A stretch of DNA of 64,000 nucleotides from positions 48,465-112,464 of the forward strand of contig NZ_BMVF01000021.1 of the NCBI RefSeq assembly GCF_014650575.1, given 5' to 3'. This document shows, piece by piece, positions 35,618 through 44,183 of this stretch; position 1 is the first letter of the stretch; the number at the start of each line of letters is the position of its first letter. A program made the translations under genes and the position numbers. The DNA is from Streptomyces naganishii JCM 4654. GTDB taxonomy: Bacteria; Actinomycetota; Actinomycetes; Streptomycetales; Streptomycetaceae. Below the pieces are notes generated by a model. It made no database searches and was not told where the DNA came from. It worked only from the letters and a program-made list of their open reading frames with translations.

Positions 35618-36472
35618 TCAGGACATCGTCGAATGAAGGTACTTGACGGTCGCCGGGTCGGCCGGCAGGAACGTCTCGATCGCCAGTTCGGCCACCGTCA
35701 CGTCCATCGGGGTGTTGAAGGTGGAGATGGAGGAGACGAACGACAGCACCCGGCCCTCGTGCTCGATCCGCATGGGCAGCGCGAAGTACGGCACCGGCTC
35801 GACCGGTTCCGCCGGCTCCCCGCCGGTGTCCGGCACCGGGTACGCGGTCACCTCCTCGTACAGCTTCCTGAGCTCCGGCGAGCGGTGCAGCGCGATCTGC
35901 CGTTCCATCTGGGCCAGCAGGTGCCCGCGCCACTCGGGCAGGTTGCGGATGCGCGGCGCCAGGCCCTCGGGGTGCAGGGTCAGCCGCATCGCGTTCAGCG
36001 GCGGCGCGAGCAGCGACTCGGGGACGCCCTCCAGCAGCATGGTGATGCCCCGGTTGGCGGTCACCACGTCGTACGTCGCGTCGACCACCAGCGCCGGATA
36101 GGGCTCGTAGCCCTGGATCAGCCGCTCCAGGCCCTCGCGCAGGGCGCCCAGGGCCGGGTCGTCCAGCGGGGTCTCGGGGTAGTGGGGGGCGTAACCGGCC
36201 GCCAGCAGCAGCGCGTTGCGCTCCCGCACGGGCACGTCCAGGTGCTCGGCCAGGCGGAGCACCATCTCCTCGCTGGGCCGGGAGCGGCCCGTCTCGACGA
36301 AGCTAATGTGCCGGGCCGAGGACCCGGCGCGCAGCGCCAGCTCCAACTGGCTGACCCTGCGCCGCTCCCGCCAGGCCCGCAGCAGCGGGCCGGCGCCCTG
36401 GCCCGCGGAGCCGGCAGGGGCCGCGAGGGGGACAGCGGGGGGCACGGTGTCGAGGGTCGCGGTCTTGGCCAT
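35618..36472 (-). CDS. HTH regulator with MmyB-like ligand domain
   Basis: A 284-residue protein with an XRE helix-turn-helix at residues ~25-85 ('LLRAWRERRRVSQLELALRA', 'SARHISFVETGRSRPSEEMV'). The MmyB-like PAS-type domain follows: 'YEPYPALVVDATYDVVTANR', 'LLAPPLNAMRLTLHPEGLAP' and 'FVSSISTFNTPMDVTVAELA'. Relatives sense fatty-acid-type ligands and often repress a divergent oxidoreductase gene. Here the divergent gene is the pterin dehydratase (177-base gap). Confidence 0.88.
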   Translation of the reverse strand: MAKTATLDTVPPAVPLAAPAGSAGQGAGPLLRAWRERRRVSQLELALRAGSSARHISFVETGRSRPSEEMVLRLAEHLDVPVRERNALLLAAGYAPHYPETPLDDPALGALREGLERLIQGYEPYPALVVDATYDVVTANRGITMLLEGVPESLLAPPLNAMRLTLHPEGLAPRIRNLPEWRGHLLAQMERQIALHRSPELRKLYEEVTAYPVPDTGGEPAEPVEPVPYFALPMRIEHEGRVLSFVSSISTFNTPMDVTVAELAIETFLPADPATVKYLHSTMS

Positions 36473-36649
36473 GAGCACGACCGTAGTCGAACACGGGCGC
36501 GGACGGGGCGCCACCGGGACGCCACCAGGCCGCCCGGAGCCCGCCGAACCGTTCCCCCACAGGCCCGTGACCAGGTGCGCCACGGCCTTCCTGTGGCACG
36601 CTGAACGAAAGACGCGCCCTCGGGCGGTACCCAGGAAGGGAGCGACCCC

Positions 36650-36955
36650 ATGCCCGTCGAACCGCTGTCGCAGAAGGAGATCGAGGACCGGCTGGCCGGA
36701 CTGCACGGCTGGAGCGTCGACGGAGACCGTCTCACCCGCTCCTTCCGGCTCGGCTCGCACTTCGCGGCGGCCGCCATGGTCGTGCACATCGCCCGCGTCC
36801 AGGACGAGCTGGACCACCACTCCGACCTCACCCTCGGCTACAACACCGTCTCCCTCGCGGTGAACACCCACAGCGCCGGCAGCGTAGTGACCGAAAAGGA
36901 CTTCGAGCTCGCCCGCCGCGTGCAGGAGCTGGCCCCGGCCCACGGGGCCGGCTGA
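36650..36955 (+). CDS. 4a-hydroxytetrahydrobiopterin dehydratase (PCD/DCoH)
   Basis: A 101-residue protein with the family core 'LTRSFRLGSHFAAAAMVVHI' and the active-site block 'ELDHHSDLTLGYNTVSLAVN', in which tandem histidines take part in dehydration. It recycles the pterin cofactor of aromatic amino-acid hydroxylases; no such hydroxylase is in the window. GGAAGGGAG precedes the ATG. Confidence 0.88.
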   Translation: MPVEPLSQKEIEDRLAGLHGWSVDGDRLTRSFRLGSHFAAAAMVVHIARVQDELDHHSDLTLGYNTVSLAVNTHSAGSVVTEKDFELARRVQELAPAHGAG

Positions 36956-36988
36956 ACGACACGGCCGGGCCCGGGCGGGGGGAGCGGC

Positions 36989-37738
36989 GTGCTGGACTAC
37001 GACGAGGAAGCCGAACGCTACGACGCCTCGCGCGGCGGCGAGCCCAGGGCGGAGGCCGCCGCCCGGGCGGTCCTCGGCCTGCTGCCGCCGGGCACCCGGG
37101 ACCTGCTGGACGTCGGCTGCGGAACCGGCATCGTCACCCGCCGGCTCGCCGCCCTGCGCCCCGCCCTGCGGGTGACCGGCGTGGACCTGTCGGCCGGGAT
37201 GGCACGGCGGGCCGCCGCCCGGCTGCCCGGCGCCGTCGTCCGCGCCGACAGCCGCCGCCTGCCCTTCCCCGACGCGCGCTTCGACGCCGTCAGCAGCGTC
37301 TGGCTGCTGCACCTCGCGCCGAGCGCCGGGGACGCCCGCGCCACCGTCGCCGAGTGCGCCCGCGTGCTGCGCCCCGGCGGGGTGTACGTCACCACCGTCG
37401 ACAAGGGCGCCTCCCACAACGTCGGCAGCGACATCGACGCCGTCCTGGCCTCCCGCCCGCGCAGCCCGGTCCCGGACGCCGAGGACGCCGTGGCCGCGTA
37501 CGCCGCCGAGGCCGGGCTCGTCCCGGCCGGCCGGGACCGCTTCCGCGGCCGGGGTCAGGGCCGCAGCCCCCGCCGCACCATCGCCGACCTGCGGCGCGGC
37601 TGGTTCGTGACGCTGCCGCCCGGCGACCCGCTCGCCGAGGACTTCGCCGCCCGGCTGGCCGCCCTGCCCGACCAGGACCGCCCCCGCCCGGACCCGGTGT
37701 TCACCCTGCGGGCGTTCCGCACACCGGCGGGCGCCTGA
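36989..37738 (+). CDS. Class I SAM-dependent methyltransferase
   Basis: A 249-residue protein starting 'LDYDEEAERYDASRGGEPRA' from a GTG with GGGGAG upstream. Motif I is 'DLLDVGCGTGIVTRRLAALR', then 'VTGVDLSAGMARRAAARLPG', 'AVSSVWLLHLAP' and 'ARVLRPGGVYVTT'. The substrate is unknown. It follows the pterin dehydratase by 33 bases and a strong terminator follows it. Confidence 0.86.
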   Translation: MLDYDEEAERYDASRGGEPRAEAAARAVLGLLPPGTRDLLDVGCGTGIVTRRLAALRPALRVTGVDLSAGMARRAAARLPGAVVRADSRRLPFPDARFDAVSSVWLLHLAPSAGDARATVAECARVLRPGGVYVTTVDKGASHNVGSDIDAVLASRPRSPVPDAEDAVAAYAAEAGLVPAGRDRFRGRGQGRSPRRTIADLRRGWFVTLPPGDPLAEDFAARLAALPDQDRPRPDPVFTLRAFRTPAGA

Positions 37739-37770
37739 AGCGACGGCGCGCACGCGACCGGGCGCACGCG

Positions 37771-37807
37771 ACCGGGCGGATCCCGCTCCCGCCTGGATCC
37801 GCCCGGT
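37771..37807 (+). terminator. Hairpin terminator after the methyltransferase gene
   Basis: ACCGGGCGGATCC and GGATCCGCCCGGT form a perfect 13-bp stem around an 11-base loop, 33 bases past the methyltransferase stop. It isolates the cellulase region from upstream transcription. Confidence 0.75.
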
Positions 37808-37937
37808 GCGGCACGCGGAGCCGTGGCGGGGACCTGTTCGACCGGCTCCGCGTACGAGCCCATGGCGAGGGGTCCATGGTGCTGGTTCCTCCTTGCGGCT
37901 CGGAGACGTGGGGGAGGAGCGACAAGCCGTGAACCAG

Positions 37938-37951
37938 TGGGAGCGCTCCCA
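37938..37951. promoter_or_regulatory. CebR-type operator 1 (perfect)
   Basis: TGGGAGCGCTCCCA is the perfect 14-bp palindrome known in Streptomyces as the binding site of CebR, the cellobiose-responsive LacI-family repressor. It lies 213 bases before the GH5 cellulase start, in a 425-base region without a gene. Confidence 0.9.
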
Positions 37952-38101
37952 TAGTGGGGACGGGCAACCACCCGGTCAAGTCCTCGACGCAGCGAAAACC
38001 TTCGACGCCCTTGCCACCTGGGCAAGTTGATGGAAAGTCAGCGAAAGTCGGTGACTCCCCTGTCCTTCCCGGTCACCAAGCGCTACCTTCACTCGCACCA
38101 G

Positions 38102-38115
38102 TGGGAGCGATTCCA
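38102..38115. promoter_or_regulatory. CebR-type operator 2 (imperfect)
   Basis: TGGGAGCGATTCCA matches the CebR palindrome except two positions in the right half. It lies 49 bases before the GH5 start, where bound repressor would block transcription. The two sites are 164 bp apart centre to centre, close to 16 helical turns. Confidence 0.8.
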
Positions 38116-38163
38116 TCAGTCGGCGCGTCCGCCACGGCGCGCCAGAGCTGCAAGGAGTCGCTC

Positions 38164-39639
38164 ATGCGACACCCCCCGCGTTCATTGCTCTCGGCCGTCA
38201 CCGGCGCGCTCGCGCTCCTCGCAAGCGCCGTCGTGCCGGTGGTCACCGCCCACGGAGCCACCCCCGCCTGCACGGTGGACTACTCCGTCACCGGCCAGTG
38301 GGACTCCGGCTTCCAGGGCGCCGTGCACATCACCAACAACCAAGCAGCGCTGAGCAGTTGGACCCTCACCTTCGACCTGCCCGGCGGTCAGGAGGTCACC
38401 CAGGGCTGGAACGCCAAGTGGTCCCAGTCCGGCACGACGGTGACCGCGGCGAACGAGAGCTGGAACGGCTCGCTCGGCACCGGCGCGAGCGCCGACGCCG
38501 GCTTCCTCGCCTCCTGGTCCGGCGGCAACACGGCACCGGCTTCCTTCAAGCTCAACGGCACCGTCTGCGACACCGGCACGGAGCCCACCCCGCCCCCGAC
38601 CGACCCGCCGCCCACCGGCGGCGGCGCCGCGCCCGCCCTGCACGTGGCGGGCAACAGACTCGTCGACGCGGACGGCCGGACCCGCCGGCTGCTCGGCGTG
38701 AACCGCTCCGGCGCCGAGTTCATGTGCGTCCAGGGCCACGGCATCTTCGACGGCCCCGTCGACGACGCCGCGATCGCGGCCATCGCCGGCTGGAAGGCCA
38801 ATGCCGTCCGCATCCCCGTCAACGAGGAGTGCTGGCTGGGTCTTTCCGGCATCAAGCCCGAGTACGCGGGCGCCCACTACATCGGCGCGATCAGAAACCT
38901 GGTGGCCCGCGTCGAGGCGCACGGCATGACACCGGTGATCGACCTGCACTGGACCTACGGCCAGTACACCGGCAACTCGTCGGGCTGCTCCGACGTGCAC
39001 GCCACCTGCCAGAAGCCGATGCCCGACGCCCAGTACGCGCCGTCGTTCTGGTCCTCGGCCGCCGGCGTCTTCAAGGACGACCAGGCCGTCGTCCTCGACC
39101 TGTTCAACGAGCCCTACCCGGACCGCGCGACCGGCGACGCGGCCGGCGCCTGGAAGTGCTGGCGCGACGGCGGCGCCTGCCCCGGCATCGGCTACCGGGT
39201 CGCCGGGATGCAGGAGCTGGTCGACGCCGTACGGCAGACCGGCGCGAGGAATGTGCTCCTGGCCGGGGGACTGGCGTACTCCAACGACCTGAGCCAGTGG
39301 CTCGCCCACCGGCCGGCCGACCCGGCGGGCAATGTCGCCGCCGCCTACCACGTCTACAACTTCAACTCCTGCGCGAACGAGGGCTGCTGGAACTCCACGC
39401 TCGCCCCGGTGGCGGCCCAGGTGCCGCTGGTGGCCGGGGAGATGGGCGAGAACACCTGCGCCCACTCCTTCACCGACCAGGTCATGAAGTGGTTCGACGA
39501 ACGGGGCCTGTCCTACCTCGGCTGGACCTGGAACACCTGGGACTGCACCTCCGGCCCCTCCCTGATCTCCGCCTACGACGGCACACCCACGTCGTACGGA
39601 ACGGGGCTGCGCGATCACCTGCGCGCCCTGAACGGCTGA
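38164..39639 (+). CDS. Secreted endoglucanase: CBM2 + GH5
   Basis: A 491-residue secreted cellulase. A Sec-type signal ('SLLSAVTGALALLASAVVPV') is followed by a CBM2 (about residues 35-140: 'CTVDYSVTGQWDSGFQGAVH', 'QGWNAKWSQSG', 'NGSLGTGASADAGF'). A Pro/Thr linker leads to a GH5 catalytic domain with 'ANAVRIPVNEECWLG', 'DLHWTYGQ', the acid/base in 'VLDLFNEPYP' and the likely nucleophile Glu in 'PLVAGEMGENTC'. It cleaves internal beta-1,4-glucosidic bonds. AAGGAG precedes the ATG. CebR boxes upstream imply cellobiose induction. It is 46 bases from the GH6 gene. Confidence 0.93.
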   Translation: MRHPPRSLLSAVTGALALLASAVVPVVTAHGATPACTVDYSVTGQWDSGFQGAVHITNNQAALSSWTLTFDLPGGQEVTQGWNAKWSQSGTTVTAANESWNGSLGTGASADAGFLASWSGGNTAPASFKLNGTVCDTGTEPTPPPTDPPPTGGGAAPALHVAGNRLVDADGRTRRLLGVNRSGAEFMCVQGHGIFDGPVDDAAIAAIAGWKANAVRIPVNEECWLGLSGIKPEYAGAHYIGAIRNLVARVEAHGMTPVIDLHWTYGQYTGNSSGCSDVHATCQKPMPDAQYAPSFWSSAAGVFKDDQAVVLDLFNEPYPDRATGDAAGAWKCWRDGGACPGIGYRVAGMQELVDAVRQTGARNVLLAGGLAYSNDLSQWLAHRPADPAGNVAAAYHVYNFNSCANEGCWNSTLAPVAAQVPLVAGEMGENTCAHSFTDQVMKWFDERGLSYLGWTWNTWDCTSGPSLISAYDGTPTSYGTGLRDHLRALNG

Positions 39640-39685
39640 CCCCACCCCAAGGGCAACACCGACAGGAAGAAGGAAACCCCCACTC

Positions 39686-41413
39686 ATGAGCCGTAGCAGA
39701 ACAGCGATGCTCGCCGCCCTGGCGCTGGTCGCCGGGGGCACCGGGACCGCCCTGGTGGCCGCGCCCGCGGGCGCCGCCACGACCGCCGTCCCCTGCACCG
39801 TCGACTACAGGATCCAGAACGACTGGGGCTCCGGCTTCACGGCCGCCGTCACCGTCACCAACAACGGCGCCGCCAAGTCGGCCTGGTCGGTGAAGTGGTC
39901 CTACGCCGGCGACCAGAAGGTCACGGGCGGCTGGAACACGAAGATCACCCAGAGCGGGGCCGACGTCACCGCCGCCAACGAGAGCTACAACGGCACACTG
40001 GCCACCGGCGGTTCGGCGAGCTTCGGCTTCCAGGGCGCCTACAGCGGCACCAACGCGGTCCCCGCCACCTTCACCCTCGACGGCGTCACCTGCAACACCG
40101 ACGACGGGGGCACCGGGGGTGGCGGCGGCACGGGCGGCGGCGGAGGCGGCGGCACCGGCAGCCGCGTCGACAACCCCTACGCCGGCGCCAAGGTCTACGT
40201 GAACCCCGAGTGGTCCGCGAAGGCCGCCGCCGAACCCGGCGGCACCCGCGTCTCCGGCCAGCCCACCGGCGTCTGGCTCGACCGCATCGCCGCCATCGAC
40301 GGCGTGAACGGCGGCATGGGCCTGCGCGACCACCTCGACGCGGCCCTCGCCCAGAAGGGCAGCGGCGAGGAGGTCGTCCAGCTGGTCGTCTACGACCTGC
40401 CGGGACGCGACTGCGCGGCCCTGGCCTCCAACGGCGAACTCGGCCCGACCGAGATCGACAAGTACAGGACGCAGTTCATCGACCCGATCGCGGCGATCCT
40501 GTCCGACCCCCGGTACGCCTCGCTGCGCATCGTCACCACCATCGAGATCGACTCGCTGCCCAACCTGGTCACCAACACCGGCAGCCGCGCCACCGCCACC
40601 GCCACCTGCGACACGATGAAGGCCAACGGCAACTACGTGAAGGGCGTCGGTTACGCGCTGGCCAAGCTCGGCGCAATCCCCAACGTCTACAACTACGTGG
40701 ACGCCGGGCACCACGGCTGGCTCGGCTGGGACGACAACCTCGGCCCCTCCGCCGACCTGTTCAAGCAGGCCGCCACGAGCGAGGGCGCCACGGTCGACGA
40801 CGTGGCCGGCTTCATCACCAACACCGCCAACTACAGCGCCCTGAAGGAGAACAACTTCACCGTAGACGACACCGTCGACGGCACCTCGGTGCGCCAGTCG
40901 AAGTGGGTCGACTGGAACCGCTACGTGGACGAGCTGTCGTACGCCCAGGCCCTCCGCGCCAAGCTGGTCTCGGTCGGCTTCAACTCGGGCATCGGCATGC
41001 TGATCGACACCTCCCGCAACGGCTGGGGCGGCTCCGCCCGGCCCGCCGGACCGGGCGCGAGGACCAGCGTGGACACCTACGTCGACGGCGGCCGATACGA
41101 CCGGCGCATCCACATCGGCAACTGGTGCAACCAGTCCGGCGCCGGCCTCGGCGAGCGGCCGCAGACGAGCCCCGCGGCCGGGATCGACGCCTACGTCTGG
41201 ATGAAGCCGCCGGGGGAGTCCGACGGCTCCAGCAGCGCGATCGCCAACGACGAGGGCAAGGGCTTCGACCGCATGTGCGACCCGACGTACACGGGCAACG
41301 CCCGCAACGGCAACAGCATGTCCGGCGCGCTGCCGGGGGCCCCGCTGTCCGGGCACTGGTTCTCCGCCCAGTTCCAGCAGCTGATGCGCAACGCCTACCC
41401 GCCGCTGTCGTAG
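39686..41413 (+). CDS. Secreted cellobiohydrolase: CBM2 + GH6
   Basis: A 575-residue secreted enzyme. A signal peptide ending near 'GAAT' precedes a CBM2 ('CTVDYRIQNDWGSGFTAAVT', 'GGWNTKITQSG'), a Gly-rich linker of about 20 residues and a GH6 domain. GH6 hallmarks are 'VQLVVYDLPGRDCAALASNG' with the catalytic Asp, 'YRTQFIDPIAAIL', 'YVDAGHHGWLGW', 'GMLIDTSRNGWGG' and 'YVWMKPPGESDG'. The long loops and length of the domain fit an exo-acting cellobiohydrolase. AGGAAG precedes ATG. It is probably cotranscribed with the GH5 gene and complements it. Confidence 0.93.
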   Translation: MSRSRTAMLAALALVAGGTGTALVAAPAGAATTAVPCTVDYRIQNDWGSGFTAAVTVTNNGAAKSAWSVKWSYAGDQKVTGGWNTKITQSGADVTAANESYNGTLATGGSASFGFQGAYSGTNAVPATFTLDGVTCNTDDGGTGGGGGTGGGGGGGTGSRVDNPYAGAKVYVNPEWSAKAAAEPGGTRVSGQPTGVWLDRIAAIDGVNGGMGLRDHLDAALAQKGSGEEVVQLVVYDLPGRDCAALASNGELGPTEIDKYRTQFIDPIAAILSDPRYASLRIVTTIEIDSLPNLVTNTGSRATATATCDTMKANGNYVKGVGYALAKLGAIPNVYNYVDAGHHGWLGWDDNLGPSADLFKQAATSEGATVDDVAGFITNTANYSALKENNFTVDDTVDGTSVRQSKWVDWNRYVDELSYAQALRAKLVSVGFNSGIGMLIDTSRNGWGGSARPAGPGARTSVDTYVDGGRYDRRIHIGNWCNQSGAGLGERPQTSPAAGIDAYVWMKPPGESDGSSSAIANDEGKGFDRMCDPTYTGNARNGNSMSGALPGAPLSGHWFSAQFQQLMRNAYPPLS

Positions 41414-41438
41414 TGGGGTGACGGGTGGCCCGCCGGGG

Positions 41439-42212
41439 TCAGCGCGGCCCGGCCGTCAGGCCCCGGCGGATCGCCGCTTCCACCGCCGAGTAGTCGCCGT
41501 CCGCCCGCTCCAGCTCGCAGGGCGCCGCCGGGTGCAGCGGCGGCTGCGCCATGAAGCGGGGCCGCGAGCCCCGGTGCGGCTGGGCGGCGTGCACCAGGAA
41601 GGGGTGGCACAGGTACACGTCGCCCGGCCGGCCGGTGGCGTGGGCGAGCGGTCGGTGCGCCGTGGCCTCGACGAGGCGCGGCGCGATCTCCAGCCCGCTG
41701 ACGCCCGCCTCCCCGTACGGTTCGAGCAGCGCCGGCACGTCCAGGTGGGAGCCCACCCGGATCCGGGTCGGCGCGTCCTCCTCGGTGACCTCGGAGAACA
41801 GGAACAGCATCAGCAGGGCGCGGTCGCGCGAGCGCAGGTTGGTGAAGTACCACTGCTCGCCCTCCGGCAGATAGCTGCCCTCGATGTGCCAGCCCGTGTC
41901 GCCCGGGTCCCGCTCGTGCGGGAAGCGCAGCGGGAAGGTGCCGAGCGAGTACCGCGGCTCCCAGCGGCCCGCGCCGACCAGCAGGTCGAACGCCTCGTGC
42001 AGCGCCGGGGTGTTGGCGGCGGCCGCGAAGGGGCCCTGGGCCATGCCGCCCACCCGGACCACGGGTTCCTTCCAGGTGCCGGGGTCCTCCGGGTCGTACC
42101 CCGTCTCCCGCCACAGCAGGCGTGCGCAGTCCTCGGCGACGCGCGGTGGGAAGGCGCCCTCCATCCTGACGAACCCGTCCTCGAGGAAGCGTTCCACCAG
42201 CGTGTCGTCCAT
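41439..42212 (-). CDS. Phytanoyl-CoA dioxygenase-family protein
   Basis: A 257-residue Fe(II)/2-oxoglutarate-dioxygenase-like protein. It has 'VERFLEDGFVRMEGAFPPRV', 'GDTGWHIEGSYLPEGEQWYF' and 'GDVYLCHPFLVHAAQPHRGS', then 'RPRFMAQPPLHP'. The metal triad in this family is normally H-x-D...H; here the first pair is H-x-E (WHIEGS), a conservative change. It hydroxylates an unknown substrate. I start at ATG 42212 before 'DDTLVERF'; a longer frame upstream is unlikely to be translated. Confidence 0.8.
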   Translation of the reverse strand: MDDTLVERFLEDGFVRMEGAFPPRVAEDCARLLWRETGYDPEDPGTWKEPVVRVGGMAQGPFAAAANTPALHEAFDLLVGAGRWEPRYSLGTFPLRFPHERDPGDTGWHIEGSYLPEGEQWYFTNLRSRDRALLMLFLFSEVTEEDAPTRIRVGSHLDVPALLEPYGEAGVSGLEIAPRLVEATAHRPLAHATGRPGDVYLCHPFLVHAAQPHRGSRPRFMAQPPLHPAAPCELERADGDYSAVEAAIRRGLTAGPR

Positions 42213-42336
42213 GGGCCCATGGTGGGGCGCGGACCGGGAATCACGCACCCGGTTTTTTGCCGTCCCGGCAACGCGACTGGCCGCCGCACGGTGTGCCGTC
42301 GCACGCTGGCCGTACCGAGAGGAGAGGCTGACCACC

Positions 42337-43281
42337 ATGGCGCATCAGCACGAGGAGCACCCCGGGCACCAGGGGCCCGGGAACCAGCACGGACACGAGG
42401 ACCACGGACACCAGGACCACGGCCACCACCACGGTCACACCGACATCGACTGGGCCGTGATGGCACCGCTGCTGGAGTCGCAGGCGGAGTTGTTCGCCCC
42501 GCTCTACGAGCGGGCCATGGCCTGGCTGGCGAAGGAGGTGACCGAGCCCGGCCTGATCGTCGACACGGGCAGCGGTCCCGGGGTCGTCGCCTGCCTGTTC
42601 GCCGAGACCTTCCCCGGCGCCCGGGTCGTCGCGGTGGACGGCTCCGAGCCGCTGCTGGAGCGGGCCCGCGCCCGAGCCGCGCGCCTCGGCATCACCGACC
42701 GCTTCACCACCGTCACCGGTGAACTTCCCGGTGTCCTCGTCGAGTTGGACTACCCGGCCGATCTGCTGTGGGCGAGCAACGCGCTGCACCACCTCGGCGA
42801 CCAGCGGGCCGCCCTGGCCGCGTTCGCCGAGCGGCTCGCGCCCGGCGGCACCCTCGCCCTGCTGGAGGGCGGGCTGCCGGCCCGCTTCCTGCCCAGGGAC
42901 ATCGGCTTCGGCCGCCCCGGTCTCCAGGCGCGGATCGACGCGGTGGAGGCCGACTGGTTCACGCGGATGCGCGAGGACCTCCCGGGTTCGGTCGCCGTCA
43001 CCGAGGACTGGCCGGCGCTGATGGCCGCCGCCGGGCTGAAGCCGGCCCGCACCCGCAGCTTCCTCCTCGACCTGCCCGCGCCGGTCTCCGACCGGGCCCG
43101 CGCCTACGTCGTGGCCTCCCTGACCCGGACGCGCGAGTCGCTGGAAAGCGGTCTGGACGCCGACGACCTGGCCGCCCTGGACCGGCTCCTCGACCCGGAC
43201 GACGAGGCGAGCGTGCACCACCGGGCCGACCTGTTCGTGCTCAAGGCGCACACCGTCCACACCGCCGTCCGCACCGGCTGA
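42337..43281 (+). CDS. SAM-dependent methyltransferase with histidine-rich N-terminus
   Basis: A 314-residue class I methyltransferase. The first ~40 residues are crowded with His, Gly and Glu ('HGHEDHGHQDHGHHHGHTD'), resembling a metal-binding arm. The catalytic part has 'LIVDTGSGPGVVACLFAETF', 'VVAVDGSEPLLERARARA', 'LLWASNALHHLGDQRAALAA' and 'RLAPGGTLALLEGGL'. GAGAGGAGAGG precedes ATG 42337. The substrate is unknown; the His-rich arm suggests a metal or metalloid context. Confidence 0.85.
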   Translation: MAHQHEEHPGHQGPGNQHGHEDHGHQDHGHHHGHTDIDWAVMAPLLESQAELFAPLYERAMAWLAKEVTEPGLIVDTGSGPGVVACLFAETFPGARVVAVDGSEPLLERARARAARLGITDRFTTVTGELPGVLVELDYPADLLWASNALHHLGDQRAALAAFAERLAPGGTLALLEGGLPARFLPRDIGFGRPGLQARIDAVEADWFTRMREDLPGSVAVTEDWPALMAAAGLKPARTRSFLLDLPAPVSDRARAYVVASLTRTRESLESGLDADDLAALDRLLDPDDEASVHHRADLFVLKAHTVHTAVRTG

Positions 43282-43327
43282 GCGCGCTCCCGGGCCGCCC
43301 TGCCGTTCCGGCGCCGCCTGCCGCCGC

Positions 43328-43358
43328 TTGACTTGGAGCGCTCTCCAACTGATGAACT
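43328..43358 (+). promoter_or_regulatory. MerR-type promoter with 19-bp spacer upstream of SDR gene
   Basis: TTGACT (-35) and TGAACT (-10-like) are 19 bp apart. Between them lies TTGGAG-CGCT-CTCCAA, a perfect inverted repeat (43333-43348). Overlong 19-bp spacing with a centred dyad is the signature of MerR-family activated promoters. No merR gene is adjacent. Confidence 0.6.
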
Positions 43359-43388
43359 CCCCCGTGTCATCGACAACAGGGGGCAGAC

Positions 43389-44090
43389 ATGACCGACTCT
43401 CCGGTCGCACTCATCACCGGCGGCGGCAGCGGCATCGGCGCGGCCGTCGCCCGCCGGCTGCTGGACAAGGGGCACCGGGTCGCCATCAGCGGCCGGGGCG
43501 AGGAGCGGCTGCGCGCCTTCGCCGCCGAACTCGGCGAGCCGGACGGCCTGCTGACGCTCGCCGGCGACGCGGCCGACTACGACCGTATCCGCTCGGCCGT
43601 CGACCGCACGGTCAAGGAGTTCGGCCGGCTGGACACGGTCGTCGCCAACGCCGGGTTCGCCACCCACGACACGGTGGCCGAGGGCGACCCGTCCGGCTGG
43701 ACCGACATGGTGCTGACCAACGTGCTCGCGCCCGCGCTGCTCATCCGCGCCTCGATCGACGCGCTGAAGCAGTCGCGGGGGCGGATCGTGCTGGTCGGCA
43801 GCGTGGCCGGGTTCGTGAACACGCCCGGCAACCTCTACGGGGCCACCAAGTGGGCGGTCACCGGCCTCGCCGAGAACACCCGCCGCCAGGTCACCGACTG
43901 GGGCGTGGGGGTGACCCTCGTCGCGCCCGGCCGGGTGGAGACCCCGTTCTGGGACGGCATGGGCAGCCTGCCGAGCGGCCCGCTGCTGACCTCCGACCGG
44001 ATCGCCGACTCGGTGGTCTGGGCGATCGGACAGCCAGAGGGCGTCGACGTGAACACCATCGTCGTACGCCCCCTGGGCCAGCCCAACTGA
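43389..44090 (+). CDS. Short-chain dehydrogenase/reductase
   Basis: A 233-residue SDR with the cofactor motif 'VALITGGGSGIGAAVARRLL', 'VVANAGFATHDTV', the catalytic Ser in 'RIVLVGSVAGFVN', and 'YGATKWAVTGLAEN' carrying the Tyr-x-x-x-Lys pair. 'SGRGEERLRAF' after strand 2 suggests NADPH preference. The substrate is unknown. A MerR-type promoter lies upstream, so induction by an electrophile or drug is possible. Confidence 0.9.
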   Translation: MTDSPVALITGGGSGIGAAVARRLLDKGHRVAISGRGEERLRAFAAELGEPDGLLTLAGDAADYDRIRSAVDRTVKEFGRLDTVVANAGFATHDTVAEGDPSGWTDMVLTNVLAPALLIRASIDALKQSRGRIVLVGSVAGFVNTPGNLYGATKWAVTGLAENTRRQVTDWGVGVTLVAPGRVETPFWDGMGSLPSGPLLTSDRIADSVVWAIGQPEGVDVNTIVVRPLGQPN

Positions 44091-44111
44091 GCCGTCCGGC
44101 GCGGTGATCGG

Positions 44112-44143
44112 CGGTCCGGCGGCACTGCCGCGCCACCGGACCG
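44112..44143. terminator. Hairpin between convergent SDR and AKR genes
   Basis: CGGTCCGG and CCGGACCG form a perfect 8-bp stem with a 16-base loop that itself contains a GGCA/TGCC stem. It separates two convergent genes. No T-run. Confidence 0.45.
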
Positions 44144-44183
44144 GCCCGCCCTCCCGGGGGGCCGGTCGCCGGAGACGGTGCCG

